Positions 54,205 to 63,118 of a DNA stretch of 64,000 nt are shown one piece after another. The number at the start of each line of letters is the position of its first letter. Position 1 is the first letter of the stretch. The DNA is from Flavobacterium cauense R2A-7 (lineage in GTDB: Bacteria; Bacteroidota; Bacteroidia; Flavobacteriales; Flavobacteriaceae), in NCBI RefSeq assembly GCF_000498475.1, contig NZ_AVBI01000019.1, positions 496,001 to 560,000 of the forward strand, in the 5' to 3' direction. The notes below the pieces were generated by a model that made no database searches, was not told the DNA's origin, and saw only the letters and a list, made by a program, of their open reading frames with translations. A program made the translations under genes and the position numbers.

Positions 54205-54930
54205 ATGATGAAAGATGATTTTTTAAGTGACGACGACAAAATCCAGGATAAGTTCAAACAAAAAACCTGGAACGAAATACGCGCTAACGATTCTTGGGCA
54301 ATTTTTAAAATTATGTCCGAATTCGTAAACGGATACGAATCAATGGGGCGAATTGGTCCTTGTGTATCGATTTTCGGATCGGCGAGAACAAAACCGGATA
54401 ACAAATATTATTTATTGGCTGAAAAGATTGCTTATAAAATCAGTCAGGCCGGATATGGTGTAATCACTGGTGGCGGACCCGGAATTATGGAAGCCGGTAA
54501 CAAAGGAGCCCATCTTGGTAACGGAACCTCAGTAGGTTTGAATATTGAATTGCCTTTTGAGCAACATTACAATCCGTATATCGACAAAGACAAAAACCTG
54601 AATTTTGATTATTTCTTCGTACGTAAAGTTATGTTCGTGAAATACTCTCAGGGATTTGTGGTAATGCCGGGAGGATTTGGAACATTGGACGAATTGTTTG
54701 AAGCCGTTACCTTAATCCAAACTAAAAAAATTGGTAAATTCCCTATCATTTTAGTGGGAAGAGAATTTTGGAGCGGATTATTGGATTGGATTAAAACCGT
54801 CATTATCGATAAAGAAAACAATGCTAATCCGGAAGACATGAACCTTATCAAAGTGGTAGATACCGAAGATGAAGTTTTGGAAGTGCTGGATACCTTCTAC
54901 AAAAAATACAATCTTAGTCCGAATTTCTAA
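54205..54930 (+). CDS. LOG-family (TIGR00730) protein
   Basis: 241 residues of Rossmann fold: VSIFGSARTKPDNKYY, GYGVITGGGPGIMEAGNKGA and PGGFGTLDELFEAVTLIQT. This PGGxGT motif is the LOG signature; characterised members are cytokinin-riboside or nucleotide phosphoribohydrolases. It lies 30 bp after uvrA and could be cotranscribed. Confidence 0.92.
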   Translation: MMKDDFLSDDDKIQDKFKQKTWNEIRANDSWAIFKIMSEFVNGYESMGRIGPCVSIFGSARTKPDNKYYLLAEKIAYKISQAGYGVITGGGPGIMEAGNKGAHLGNGTSVGLNIELPFEQHYNPYIDKDKNLNFDYFFVRKVMFVKYSQGFVVMPGGFGTLDELFEAVTLIQTKKIGKFPIILVGREFWSGLLDWIKTVIIDKENNANPEDMNLIKVVDTEDEVLEVLDTFYKKYNLSPNF

Positions 54931-54937
54931 GAATACT

Positions 54938-54966
54938 AAAAGCTCTCAAAATTGGGAGCTTTTTTT
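54938..54966 (+). terminator. Terminator after the LOG gene
   Basis: AAAAGCTCTC / GGGAGCTTTT with a six-base loop and T-run. Confidence 0.85.
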
Positions 54967-55064
54967 ATGCTTTATACCTTTTATCTTAAAAATCAGCATT
55001 TTATACAGAAAACACTTATTCAAACCCTATTTCTTTTTAAATTTAAAGGTTAAAAGAAACAGCT

Positions 55065-56087
55065 ATGAGTAAAGGTGTACTTCGTGAAGACAAAACCTGT
55101 TTGAATTGCGGGAATATTGTGGAAGAACGCTTTTGTCCGCAATGCGGACAGGAAAATACCGAAACCCGAAAATCCTTCCATTATCTTTTTACTCATTTTG
55201 TGGAAGATCTGATTCATTACGACAGTAGTTTCTGGAATACGATGAAATACCTGCTCTTCTACCCTGCCCGATTGACCCGGGAATACCTTTCCGGCAGAAG
55301 ACAACGCTTTGTGCTTCCGGTAAAGCTCTATATTTTTATAAGTTTCGTTACCTTTTTTCTTTCCGGTTTTGTGATTGATGAGAAAGACCTTAAACTTGGA
55401 GGTGAAAATTCACCAGTAAAATTTACTAAATCTGAGAATGCTGCAAACCTTAAATTATGGGACAGCAGTGACAGTATTCCGAAAACGAAAAATCGCTACA
55501 ACTACAACTGGATGGACGAATACGGTTGGTTCGGACAATATAAAACCGTAAAAGCATTGGATTCATCTCAGAACCTCCTTCCACAGAAAGAGAAGCTGAG
55601 TAAAATTCAATATTGGTATACCAAAAAAATGATTACCGTAGCCGAACACAATACTTTTAGACAAGCTTTCAATAAATCGCTGCTACATTTCAAACAAAAC
55701 TTACCTAAAGTCCTTTTTCTTTATTTACCTATTTTTGCCTTTTGGTTATGGTTATTTCATGGTAAAAAACGCTGGTATTATTTTGATCACGGTATTTTTA
55801 CGCTGCATTATTTCTCTTTTTTGCTTCTGCTCACCAGTTTGTTTATCATTTCGGAATGGATTTTCAGTTATACCGATTTCATTCTATTCAATATTTTACA
55901 AGGATTACTTCGAACCGCTTTCTTCCTTTGGCCGGTTATTTATTTTTACAAAGCCCACAAAAGGCTCTATGGTGAAAATAAATTTATCTCTTTTATTAAA
56001 AGTTCTACGTTGTTTTTCATAAATTTCGTTTTTCTTTGGATTGTTTTGGTTTGCTATATCCTGTATACCGCAATGACAATTCAATAA
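55065..56087 (+). CDS. DUF3667 membrane protein with zinc ribbon
   Basis: 340 residues. The N-terminal zinc ribbon CLNCG...CPQCGQ (about 10-28) is followed by FHYLFTHFVEDLIHYDSSFWNTM and LLFYPARLTREYLSGRRQRFVLPVKLYIF, the DUF3667 pattern. Five membrane helices follow: one after the DUF motif and four in the C-terminal third. Function unknown. Confidence 0.85.
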   Translation: MSKGVLREDKTCLNCGNIVEERFCPQCGQENTETRKSFHYLFTHFVEDLIHYDSSFWNTMKYLLFYPARLTREYLSGRRQRFVLPVKLYIFISFVTFFLSGFVIDEKDLKLGGENSPVKFTKSENAANLKLWDSSDSIPKTKNRYNYNWMDEYGWFGQYKTVKALDSSQNLLPQKEKLSKIQYWYTKKMITVAEHNTFRQAFNKSLLHFKQNLPKVLFLYLPIFAFWLWLFHGKKRWYYFDHGIFTLHYFSFLLLLTSLFIISEWIFSYTDFILFNILQGLLRTAFFLWPVIYFYKAHKRLYGENKFISFIKSSTLFFINFVFLWIVLVCYILYTAMTIQ

Positions 56088-56150
56088 AAAATAAATTAAA
56101 GTGAAACAAAAATCTATTTTTGCTACTAATATGAAAACATCGATCAAATT

Positions 56151-57179
56151 ATGAAGAAAATAATCATGCTGAGCATGGCGCTTTCGTTGAGTTTTGCAAG
56201 TTGTACCTCGCAACAGAAAATTGCTGAAACCAAGAAAAGCACGCCCGAAAAATACCTGAATTCGATTAGTCAGGAAAACATCAAAAAGAATCTGTATGTG
56301 ATTGCTTCCGATGAAATGCAGGGAAGAAACACTGGAGAGCCTGGACAAAAAAAAGCCGGGGAATACATTATCAATCAGTATAAAAAACTTGGGATTCCTT
56401 TCCCGAAAGGTGCCGACAGTTACTATCAAAAAGTGCCGTCCGAATTCATGAAAAAAGGCTTCAGTCCGAAACTGAACGATTCTGAAAACATTTGGGCCTA
56501 TATTGAAGGTTCTGAAAAACCGGAAGAAATTTTGGTTATTTCCGCTCATTACGATCACGTGGGCATGAAAAACGGAGAAATCTATAACGGCGCTGATGAT
56601 GATGGTTCCGGAACTGTAGCTGTAATGGAAATCGCAAAAGCTTTCATGGAAGCTAAAAAATCCGGTAAAGGTCCGAAACGCTCTATTTTATTTCTTCATG
56701 TAACCGGAGAAGAGCACGGATTACACGGTTCCCGTTATTATTCCGAAAACCCGTTATTCCCTTTAAAGAATACGATTGCCGATATTAACATTGATATGGT
56801 GGGAAGACGTGATACTTTAAATCCGAACGACAACAATTATATATATGTGATTGGTTCCGACCGATTGAGTTCGGAATTGCATACCATTAATGAAGAAATG
56901 AACAGTAAATATGTTAACCTTCGTTTGGATTACAAATACAACGACAGAAACGATCCGGAGCAGATTTATTACCGTTCCGATCATTATAACTTCGCTAAAA
57001 AAGGTGTTCCGGCGATTTTCTTCTTTAACGGAATTCATGAAGACTACCACAAACCAACAGATGAAGTGGAAAAAATCGAGTTTGATGCTTTGACCAAAAG
57101 AGCAAAACTCGCTTTTGCCCTGGCTTGGGAATTGGCCAACCGCGAAAACCGCATTGTGGTAGACAAAGACGGAAAATAA
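56151..57179 (+). CDS. M28-family metallopeptidase lipoprotein
   Basis: 342 residues. Lipoprotein signal MKKIIMLSMALSLSFASC with lipid-acceptor Cys18. The di-zinc peptidase ligands are visible: HYDHVG, GADDDGSG, GEEHGLHGS, NIDMVGR and YRSDHYNF. Probably an envelope-anchored aminopeptidase. A TATTTTTG -7 element (56115-56122) lies upstream and a terminator follows. Confidence 0.92.
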   Translation: MKKIIMLSMALSLSFASCTSQQKIAETKKSTPEKYLNSISQENIKKNLYVIASDEMQGRNTGEPGQKKAGEYIINQYKKLGIPFPKGADSYYQKVPSEFMKKGFSPKLNDSENIWAYIEGSEKPEEILVISAHYDHVGMKNGEIYNGADDDGSGTVAVMEIAKAFMEAKKSGKGPKRSILFLHVTGEEHGLHGSRYYSENPLFPLKNTIADINIDMVGRRDTLNPNDNNYIYVIGSDRLSSELHTINEEMNSKYVNLRLDYKYNDRNDPEQIYYRSDHYNFAKKGVPAIFFFNGIHEDYHKPTDEVEKIEFDALTKRAKLAFALAWELANRENRIVVDKDGK

Positions 57180-57186
57180 AAACAAT

Positions 57187-57216
57187 AAAAAAGCTCCTCG
57201 ATTGAGGAGCTTTTTT
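57187..57216. terminator. Bidirectional terminator between M28 peptidase and yegP
   Basis: AAAAGCTCCTC / GAGGAGCTTTT, four-base loop, A-run and T-run on both sides. Confidence 0.88.
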
Positions 57217-57230
57217 ATTTTCAATGCGAA

Positions 57231-57560
57231 TTACAACTCTTCTTTTACAGTTGCATCCGGTGCATTTTTCTTAACCGATTCGATTCCGTTTTCACGAGCA
57301 GCTTCCGATTCATACATTTCACTGTTTCCAATGATTTGCCCGTTAGTTGCTTTCAGGTTGAAATACGGTTTTCCGTTTTTCGATACTAAACGGTCAAAAC
57401 GAGCATCTTCCTGAGAATTTTTGCGTACTGATTCGATTCCGTTTTCGCAAGCCGCTTTGGTAGTATATCCTTCGCTCGCTAAAATAACCTGACCGTTACC
57501 TGCTTTTAATACAAACTGAAATTCACCGTTTGCTCTTTTTGTAATTAAAAATGATCCCAT
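57231..57560 (-). CDS. YegP-family (DUF1508) two-repeat protein
   Basis: 109 residues made of two ~48-residue DUF1508 repeats (FQFVLKAGNGQVILASEGY and PYFNLKATNGQIIGNSEMY, each followed by an ENGIESVK(K)N helix). Small cytoplasmic protein of unknown role, widespread in bacteria. Confidence 0.92.
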   Translation of the reverse strand: MGSFLITKRANGEFQFVLKAGNGQVILASEGYTTKAACENGIESVRKNSQEDARFDRLVSKNGKPYFNLKATNGQIIGNSEMYESEAARENGIESVKKNAPDATVKEEL

Positions 57561-57768
57561 AATAGTTTTTTTTATGTTCTACTTATTAATTTGCTTTAAA
57601 TTAAGCCCTACTAATATAGTAAGATTTCTATTATGATTGAAATTTTTTCTGAAATTGATTATTAAAAAAGTTTCTTACAGTCCCCAAAAAAACGTTTACA
57701 ATTCCTCCAGTTTTATATTGATTGCCGATTGGATTTAAAAGTTAATGCATTATTTCTCCCGATAAATC

Positions 57769-58194
57769 TCAGGAAGATGCCTTAAACCCATACTCTATAG
57801 CTTCCTGGAGTATTTCGATATTAATATCCTTTAGCGATTTGAATTTAATACAATATCCGGTAACACTTGCCTTACCGATTTTGTTTCCAAAAGTTTTTGC
57901 CAAGAATGTTTTATCATTGATTCCAAGAATATAGACAGAAATTCCGGTAGTGTTGGCACTCATACCAATCTGATAAAACTCTTTTGTTGTTCCATCGGTG
58001 TATTTTATGGTGTGAAGCCCGTATCCGATATTAGGATTGGAAACCGTTTTGTTTTCGCTGTTTTTACCATCCAGAAACCACAATTTACAATCAGGCATCA
58101 TAGACAGTATCCTATGATGCAACTCTTGCATATCACTGCGTTTACGTTCAGGCTGACTGTTAATATAGTCTTTGATTTGTTCTTGTATGCTCAT
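57769..58194 (-). CDS. DUF1801-like (YdhG/YjbR-type) protein
   Basis: 141 residues: N-terminal helices (INSQPERKRSDMQELHHRILSMMPDC), then KLWFLDGKN, GYGLHTIKYTDGTTKEFYQIG, and a C-terminal GYCIKFKSLKDINIEILQEAI. This fits the DUF1801/YdhG fold. Function unknown. It is the last gene before the tRNA-fragment boundary and so probably belongs to the older chromosome backbone. Confidence 0.75.
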   Translation of the reverse strand: MSIQEQIKDYINSQPERKRSDMQELHHRILSMMPDCKLWFLDGKNSENKTVSNPNIGYGLHTIKYTDGTTKEFYQIGMSANTTGISVYILGINDKTFLAKTFGNKIGKASVTGYCIKFKSLKDINIEILQEAIEYGFKASS

Positions 58195-58408
58195 ATACGA
58201 TTAGAAGTTGCTTTATTGGAACTTTAGCCCTGTAACTAGCTTACTGATAAAATCTAGAGTCCGTTAACCAAAGGTATGAATTTCAAGAACATTTTAGAGA
58301 TACAAAACTATCACAGTCTTAAATCTTAAAAGACTAAATTCAGAAGACTTTTTAGCGGGTTTATCTAGTTTGTTCTCTTGCTAAGTATGATCTTTCAGGT
58401 CGTTAAGA

Positions 58409-58522
58409 TGTATTTCTACAACTATTAAAATAGATTCATAAAAAAACCTCTGGTTTCCCAGAGGCTTTCCAATGTTAAGGGTGAAAGACGGGTCTCGAAC
58501 GCGCGACCTTCGGAACCACAAT
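58409..58522 (-). repeat. tRNA-His 3' fragment plus terminator, copy 1 (attachment-site remnant)
   Basis: On the minus strand the sequence runs from the anticodon loop (TTGTGGT, anticodon GTG) through the T-arm (GTTCGAGA loop) to the acceptor 3' strand CTTTCACC. A terminator hairpin (CCTCTGG / CCAGAGG) follows. No 5' half of the tRNA precedes it. It differs from copy 2 by one base in the T-stem (GCGCG instead of GCGGG). The 5' side of copy 1 (58195-58408) shows nothing else I can name. It resembles an attR left by integration at a tRNA 3' end. Confidence 0.75.
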
Positions 58523-58588
58523 TTGAATTTTTAAATTATGTCAACTATTTTACATACTTAAAGCAATATGATTAATAATACTCTTAAT

Positions 58589-58601
58589 AAATCGTATACG
58601 C
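58589..58601. repeat. Degenerate 13-bp site matching the repeat beside copy 2
   Basis: AAATCGTATACGC differs at two positions from AAATCGTGTACAC at 61479 and lies at exactly the same distance (67 bp) from its tRNA fragment. It is a likely shared element-end feature. Confidence 0.55.
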
Positions 58602-58733
58602 AAAAAATATAAATTTTTACTCTTAATAATTCCAAGATAAATAATTCTTTTATTTTTAAAAATTACATTATAGTAAATCTTAAAACTCAATTTTCACAAG
58701 AACATTTGTTAATCAGCAACTTTTCTTACTTTA

Positions 58734-61094
58734 TTAATCTCTAATAACTTTTATAGTTCTAATTTCCGCTCCTGAAATTATTCTGACAATATAATTACCT
58801 TTAACAAGATTAGCCATATTAATTTGATTTTGACCTGATCTTACATCACCAAACGCCACTTGCTGTCCTGTAAAATTATAAATTTCATAACTGAAATCAG
58901 ATTCAATTCCGGATAAGTTCAAAACCTCCTTTACAGGATTAGGATAATAAGAAAATGAATTTGCAATAATTTGATTAGTTCCGAGGATTACAGGATTATA
59001 TGTACTACGGTATTCTCTAGGAACACCAGAAAACATTATTGTATATTCAATTATTATTACTCCGGTTGTTGGATTGTAAGTACTCGCATTAAATTGTGTT
59101 GGTGTTTGAGAAATTGGATTACTAAAATAATCAAAAAGCAGCTGGTCTTCAACAAGAATATTATATCCAACTCGTTTAAATGTATAACCTGGTTGATTAT
59201 ATGCTAAACCAACAGTACCTGTACTTCCCGGTGTTCCCCCTTGAGGATAATAATTAGCTACATTGGTTGTTCTATATTGATTCAATGCAGTATTAGTTAC
59301 AGTTTCATTTGTAAAAAAATATGGTCCACCTGTAGTGTTTAATTTTTCGACCATTACGTTGTATACACCTTGTAATGGAACTGCGGGCTCTGTCACTGTC
59401 AATACGCCGCTTTGATAATTAACCCCATCCCAAAAATTACCAAAACCAGAACTATTTATACCTCCGTAAACATAACAACCGTCATCTAATAAATATCTAG
59501 TAGCATAGTAATAGGTACCGCTTACGCTAATGCTTATATTAGCAAAATACTCGTCATTGTTTCCTACATAGGTGCCATTATGAGTAGCGGGAACCCAATT
59601 GGACCAAGAAGCAGGATTTGTATTTTGACCAACAGGACTTAGACCTATCCAAGCCTGAATTCCTGGAGCCTGACCGGAAACATTTGGAGCTACATCGGTT
59701 AAACCTGCAACAAATACCTGACCGCTAACCATAAAGTTTGTATTAATACCTACACTTCCTGAAACAGGCTGTTGAATACTTGCAAACTGAGGTTGGACAG
59801 GAAGATTATTACCCCCAGTATCTAATTTTATTAACCATCCGTCAACATTTCCATGATAACCAACTACATCACCATTATCTGAAGCTGTAAAACCTGAAAC
59901 TATATACCTTCCATCTAAAGTTTGTTCAACATTAGTTGGATAATCATTTTCGCTACCTCCATAGGATTTTTGCCATTGAAGCACGCCATTCCCATTCAAT
60001 TTTAATATCCAAAAATCAGTAAGCCCATGATTATTTGTCACATCTCCATCATTAGCATTCTGACTTACTCCTGATATAATATAACCATTATCTGCTGTTT
60101 GTGCTATCCCTGTGGGATATTCAGTTCCTGAACCACCGTAGGTTTTCTGCCAAACAATATTACCTGTAACATCTAATTTAATCACCCAAAAATCATATTC
60201 TTCATGCAATTTACCAACAACATCCCCATCGTTTGAATTGGTATCACCTGCAATAATATAACCGCCATCAGCAGTTTGAAGTGCTTCCACTCCAAAATCA
60301 TCCCCAGTGCCTCCTAAATTTCTTTGCCAAACTATGGCACCAGCTGTATCCAACTTTAATATCCAGACATCCATATCCCCATGGTTATCAAGCACATCAC
60401 CATCGTCAGATTGACTATAACCTGTCACTAAATAACCATTATCTGAAGTCTCCAAAACGTTTTGTGCATAATCATCAGTTGTCCCACCGTATGTTCTTTG
60501 CCATTGAAATGACCCAGTGGAAGTCAACTTAACTATCCAATAATCTTGCCATCCAATCCATCCACTAGTATGGATTACTTCTGTAGCACCTACAAAAATA
60601 CAGCCTCCATCTGCTGTCGGTTTAATATCATATACATAGTCTGTTTCTATACTGCCTAACACAGTTTGCCATACTATGTTTCCTACTCCATCCAGCTTAA
60701 CTACCCAAGCATCACTTTCTCCTTGATTAACCGAGAAAATTCCATCTGTTGAGTTTGTTGTACCAACTAAAACATAGCCTCCATCAGACGTAAGTTTAAT
60801 TTTAGAAAAGCTTTCACTTCCTAATCCACCGTAAGTTCTCTGCCATTCAATAACACCTAAATTATTCATTTTTACAACCCATCCGTTTGCAATGCTGTTG
60901 TCGTTGGTCAAATCGCCATCGCTAGATGATGTACCTCCAGCAGCAATATAACCGCCATCTGGAGTTTGAATTATGTCAGCTATTTTATCCATATTTGTTC
61001 CTCCTAATGCTTTTTGCCACTGTATAGAGGGTGCCTGAGCATGTGAGTATAAAAAACAGAAGAAAAAAACAGTCAGAAGGTAAAATTTATTCAT
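58734..61094 (-). CDS. Secreted repeat protein (possible beta-propeller) with T9SS sorting domain
   Basis: 786 residues. Signal peptide MNKFYLLTVFFFCFLYSHAQ, then seven repeats of about 56 residues with the pattern WQ(K/R)xxGG ... DGGYIxxGxTxSxDGD ... DxWxxKLxxxG (about 24-425). Seven repeats of this kind suggest a closed propeller. From about 430 to 575 is a domain with PVSGSVGINTNFMVSGQVF and YYYATRYLLDDGCYVYGG, a carbohydrate-binding-like beta-sandwich often found beside T9SS signals. The C-terminus (YYPNPVKEVLNLSG, IRTIKVIRD) is a type A sorting domain. It is the only gene between the two tRNA-His fragments. Binding or adhesion is plausible; no catalytic motif is seen. Confidence 0.85.
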   Translation of the reverse strand: MNKFYLLTVFFFCFLYSHAQAPSIQWQKALGGTNMDKIADIIQTPDGGYIAAGGTSSSDGDLTNDNSIANGWVVKMNNLGVIEWQRTYGGLGSESFSKIKLTSDGGYVLVGTTNSTDGIFSVNQGESDAWVVKLDGVGNIVWQTVLGSIETDYVYDIKPTADGGCIFVGATEVIHTSGWIGWQDYWIVKLTSTGSFQWQRTYGGTTDDYAQNVLETSDNGYLVTGYSQSDDGDVLDNHGDMDVWILKLDTAGAIVWQRNLGGTGDDFGVEALQTADGGYIIAGDTNSNDGDVVGKLHEEYDFWVIKLDVTGNIVWQKTYGGSGTEYPTGIAQTADNGYIISGVSQNANDGDVTNNHGLTDFWILKLNGNGVLQWQKSYGGSENDYPTNVEQTLDGRYIVSGFTASDNGDVVGYHGNVDGWLIKLDTGGNNLPVQPQFASIQQPVSGSVGINTNFMVSGQVFVAGLTDVAPNVSGQAPGIQAWIGLSPVGQNTNPASWSNWVPATHNGTYVGNNDEYFANISISVSGTYYYATRYLLDDGCYVYGGINSSGFGNFWDGVNYQSGVLTVTEPAVPLQGVYNVMVEKLNTTGGPYFFTNETVTNTALNQYRTTNVANYYPQGGTPGSTGTVGLAYNQPGYTFKRVGYNILVEDQLLFDYFSNPISQTPTQFNASTYNPTTGVIIIEYTIMFSGVPREYRSTYNPVILGTNQIIANSFSYYPNPVKEVLNLSGIESDFSYEIYNFTGQQVAFGDVRSGQNQINMANLVKGNYIVRIISGAEIRTIKVIRD

Positions 61095-61298
61095 GATATT
61101 TTTAGATTTGATAGTAAAACTGGGCGAAATTAATAATTAAAAGAAACAACCTAAAAACACGACACATCATTTTAAAAAAAATCATTAAATCTAGTGACCC
61201 ACACATCACTAAATTTAGTGAGTCAAACAGAAGGAAAAAATATAATTACAAGATAATATTTGCAAAAAAAGATAATACTAGGATTCAGTTCGTTCACA

Positions 61299-61412
61299 TG
61301 TATTACTGTAACTATTAAAAAAGTTCATAAAAAAAGCCTCTGGTTTCCCAGAGGCTTTCCAATGTTAAGGGTGAAAGACGGGTCTCGAACCCGCGACCTT
61401 CGGAACCACAAT
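61299..61412 (-). repeat. tRNA-His 3' fragment plus terminator, copy 2 (attachment-site remnant)
   Basis: Same orientation and content as copy 1: anticodon loop TTGTGGT, intact T-arm GCGGG-TTCGAGA-CCCGT, acceptor strand CTTTCACC, then terminator GCCTCTGG / CCAGAGGC. Upstream of the anticodon loop the sequence is not tRNA, so this too is a 3' fragment. The interval 61095-61633 holds no gene apart from this and the 13-bp repeat that follows. Confidence 0.78.
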
Positions 61413-61478
61413 CTTATCTTCGAAAAAAATCAACGTATTTACTGGGCTAAGAGTATATGATTTATACTAATTTTCACC

Positions 61479-61504
61479 AAATCGTGTACACAAATCGTGT
61501 ACAC
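61479..61504. repeat. Tandem 13-bp repeat with GTGTACAC palindrome
   Basis: AAATCGTGTACAC occurs twice without a gap, 67 bp from the end of tRNA fragment copy 2. Each unit contains the 8-bp palindrome GTGTACAC. It may be arm-type recombinase binding sites at the element end. Confidence 0.65.
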
Positions 61505-61633
61505 TTTTTCAATTATAAAATCAAATATAAATAAAAAATTCATTCCTTTAAATTATAATTTTCGAAGTAAAAATTCAATAAATATGCCATCTGATCAATT
61601 AATGAAATGAATAGTTATGACCTTAAGACTGTA

Positions 61634-62197
61634 TCACATCTTATTTAAATTGTACTCTTTGAATACTTCGATTTTGTCGTTGATTGAAATTTCAATTAAA
61701 AAATCAGTATTACCAAAATATAACCAATCTGATTTACTCGTATTATTATATGTTTTCGCACATGATTGGTTTACAGTTTCCTTACTATTGACCTTCGAAT
61801 GATAATAATAGAATCTGATTCTATTGTTACTTTTTTCTGTAACTATTTTAAATTTTCTTTCATCATATTCAATATCATGCATATTTCTGTTTTTTTCAAC
61901 AGCCATCTTTAAATATTTTGAACGGTACTGTTCTATAAGTTTTTTGTTTTCGGTAAAAGTTTCCGATCCTAAAAAAACTTTTGAGTTATTAAATACACGG
62001 AATTGTACTTTTACTGTTTCGTTCTCCTCAAAATTTTTAAAATTAAACGTTTGATTTACACCTCCTTTTTCCAAACTAAGCTTTATTTTATCATTTTGAT
62101 AGAAAATCAAACCCTCCTGAGCATACATATTAATCAAAGGAGTTAATAACCAAAAAAAGAAAAATCTTAAACCGATTTTATTACATGACTTTTTCAT
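61634..62197 (-). CDS. Hypothetical exported protein
   Basis: 187 residues with a signal peptide (LRFFFFWLLTPLINMYAQ) and a mixed beta domain ending DKIEVFKEYNLNKM. No family recognised. The start overlaps the end of the ADP-ribosylglycohydrolase gene by 17 bp, indicating one transcript. Lysine-rich and lower in GC than genes left of 58 kb, which fits an acquired segment. Confidence 0.7.
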   Translation of the reverse strand: MKKSCNKIGLRFFFFWLLTPLINMYAQEGLIFYQNDKIKLSLEKGGVNQTFNFKNFEENETVKVQFRVFNNSKVFLGSETFTENKKLIEQYRSKYLKMAVEKNRNMHDIEYDERKFKIVTEKSNNRIRFYYYHSKVNSKETVNQSCAKTYNNTSKSDWLYFGNTDFLIEISINDKIEVFKEYNLNKM

Positions 62198-63116
62198 ACT
62201 GATTGCATAAATTGTTAATATCCTCTAATCTTGCCAGGCTGAGTAACCAATTATTAGGAATGGCTTCAATACCGTAATACAATGCTGCCAATCCTCCGAC
62301 TACTGCTCCGGTGGTGTCGGTATCATGACCTAAATTAACTGCTTTTAGAACTGCTTTTTCGTAACTGCCAGTTGTGAGTAAACACCAAACGGACGCTTCT
62401 AAAGTGTCCAATACATAGCCGGAGCTTTTAATATCTTCTTCATTCAACAAAGCGATGTTTCCCTGCAATAATCGATTGAATTTGCTTATTTCATCGGGAT
62501 TAATTTTCTTTTCTATTAAGAACTCAGTTACTTCTGATTGCAACAACACGAATGCTTCATAAGGAGTTATTCCTTCAATAATTTTTTTAGCGAATTCCAA
62601 ATAATAAAAGCAGCTTATTACAGAACGTACATGGCCATGGGTGAGGGAGGACACTTTTTTGGTTAAAGAATAACTTTCTTCTGCAGATAAATTTACTGTA
62701 AGCAGTACAAGAGGCAGAATTCTCATTAACGAACCATTACCATTGTCCATTTCTTCAAAACCTCCGGCATATTCGGGTTGTTCACCTTTTTCAAGTCGGT
62801 CGATAGCTATACGTGTACCGATTCCGATATCGAATACCCATCCGTGTGGGGTCCAATGATTGTTGTTCTTCCAAGCAACAAATTTATTAGCCAATTGTTG
62901 CAAATCAAATCCTTCCACAATACTTTCTGCAAGGCATAGAGTTAACGAAGTATCGTCTGACCATGTGCCTTTGGGTTGGTCGTGTGTACCGTATTCGCGC
63001 ATACCGGTTACGGGATTTTGTTTCAGCTTTAGACGTGGTTCGAATTCAACCGGTACACCGATTGCATCGCCTATTGCAACACCAAGAACAATATTTGAAA
63101 GGAGATTTTGGTTCAT
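62181..63116 (-). CDS. ADP-ribosylglycohydrolase (DraG-like)
   Basis: 311 residues. All DraG-family metal-site motifs are visible: GVAIGDAIGVPVEF at the start, GTWSDDTSLTLCLAESI near residue 50 and GHDTDTTGAVVGGLAALYYG near 265. It removes ADP-ribose from protein or other targets using two metal ions. No partner ADP-ribosyltransferase is seen in the window, so the target is unknown. It lies in a run of four accessory genes on the same strand. Confidence 0.92.
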   Translation of the reverse strand: MNQNLLSNIVLGVAIGDAIGVPVEFEPRLKLKQNPVTGMREYGTHDQPKGTWSDDTSLTLCLAESIVEGFDLQQLANKFVAWKNNNHWTPHGWVFDIGIGTRIAIDRLEKGEQPEYAGGFEEMDNGNGSLMRILPLVLLTVNLSAEESYSLTKKVSSLTHGHVRSVISCFYYLEFAKKIIEGITPYEAFVLLQSEVTEFLIEKKINPDEISKFNRLLQGNIALLNEEDIKSSGYVLDTLEASVWCLLTTGSYEKAVLKAVNLGHDTDTTGAVVGGLAALYYGIEAIPNNWLLSLARLEDINNLCNQYEKVM

Positions 63117-63118
63117 GT

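Noticed and set aside
58409..58522. Functional tRNA gene at copy 1 or copy 2
   Set aside because: Only the anticodon loop, T-arm and 3' acceptor strand are present; no D-arm or 5' acceptor strand lies upstream in either copy.
59780..61030. Direct DNA repeats suggestive of a CRISPR array or minisatellite
   Set aside because: The periodicity (about 170 bp) follows the protein repeats of one long ORF and the DNA copies are too diverged for an array.
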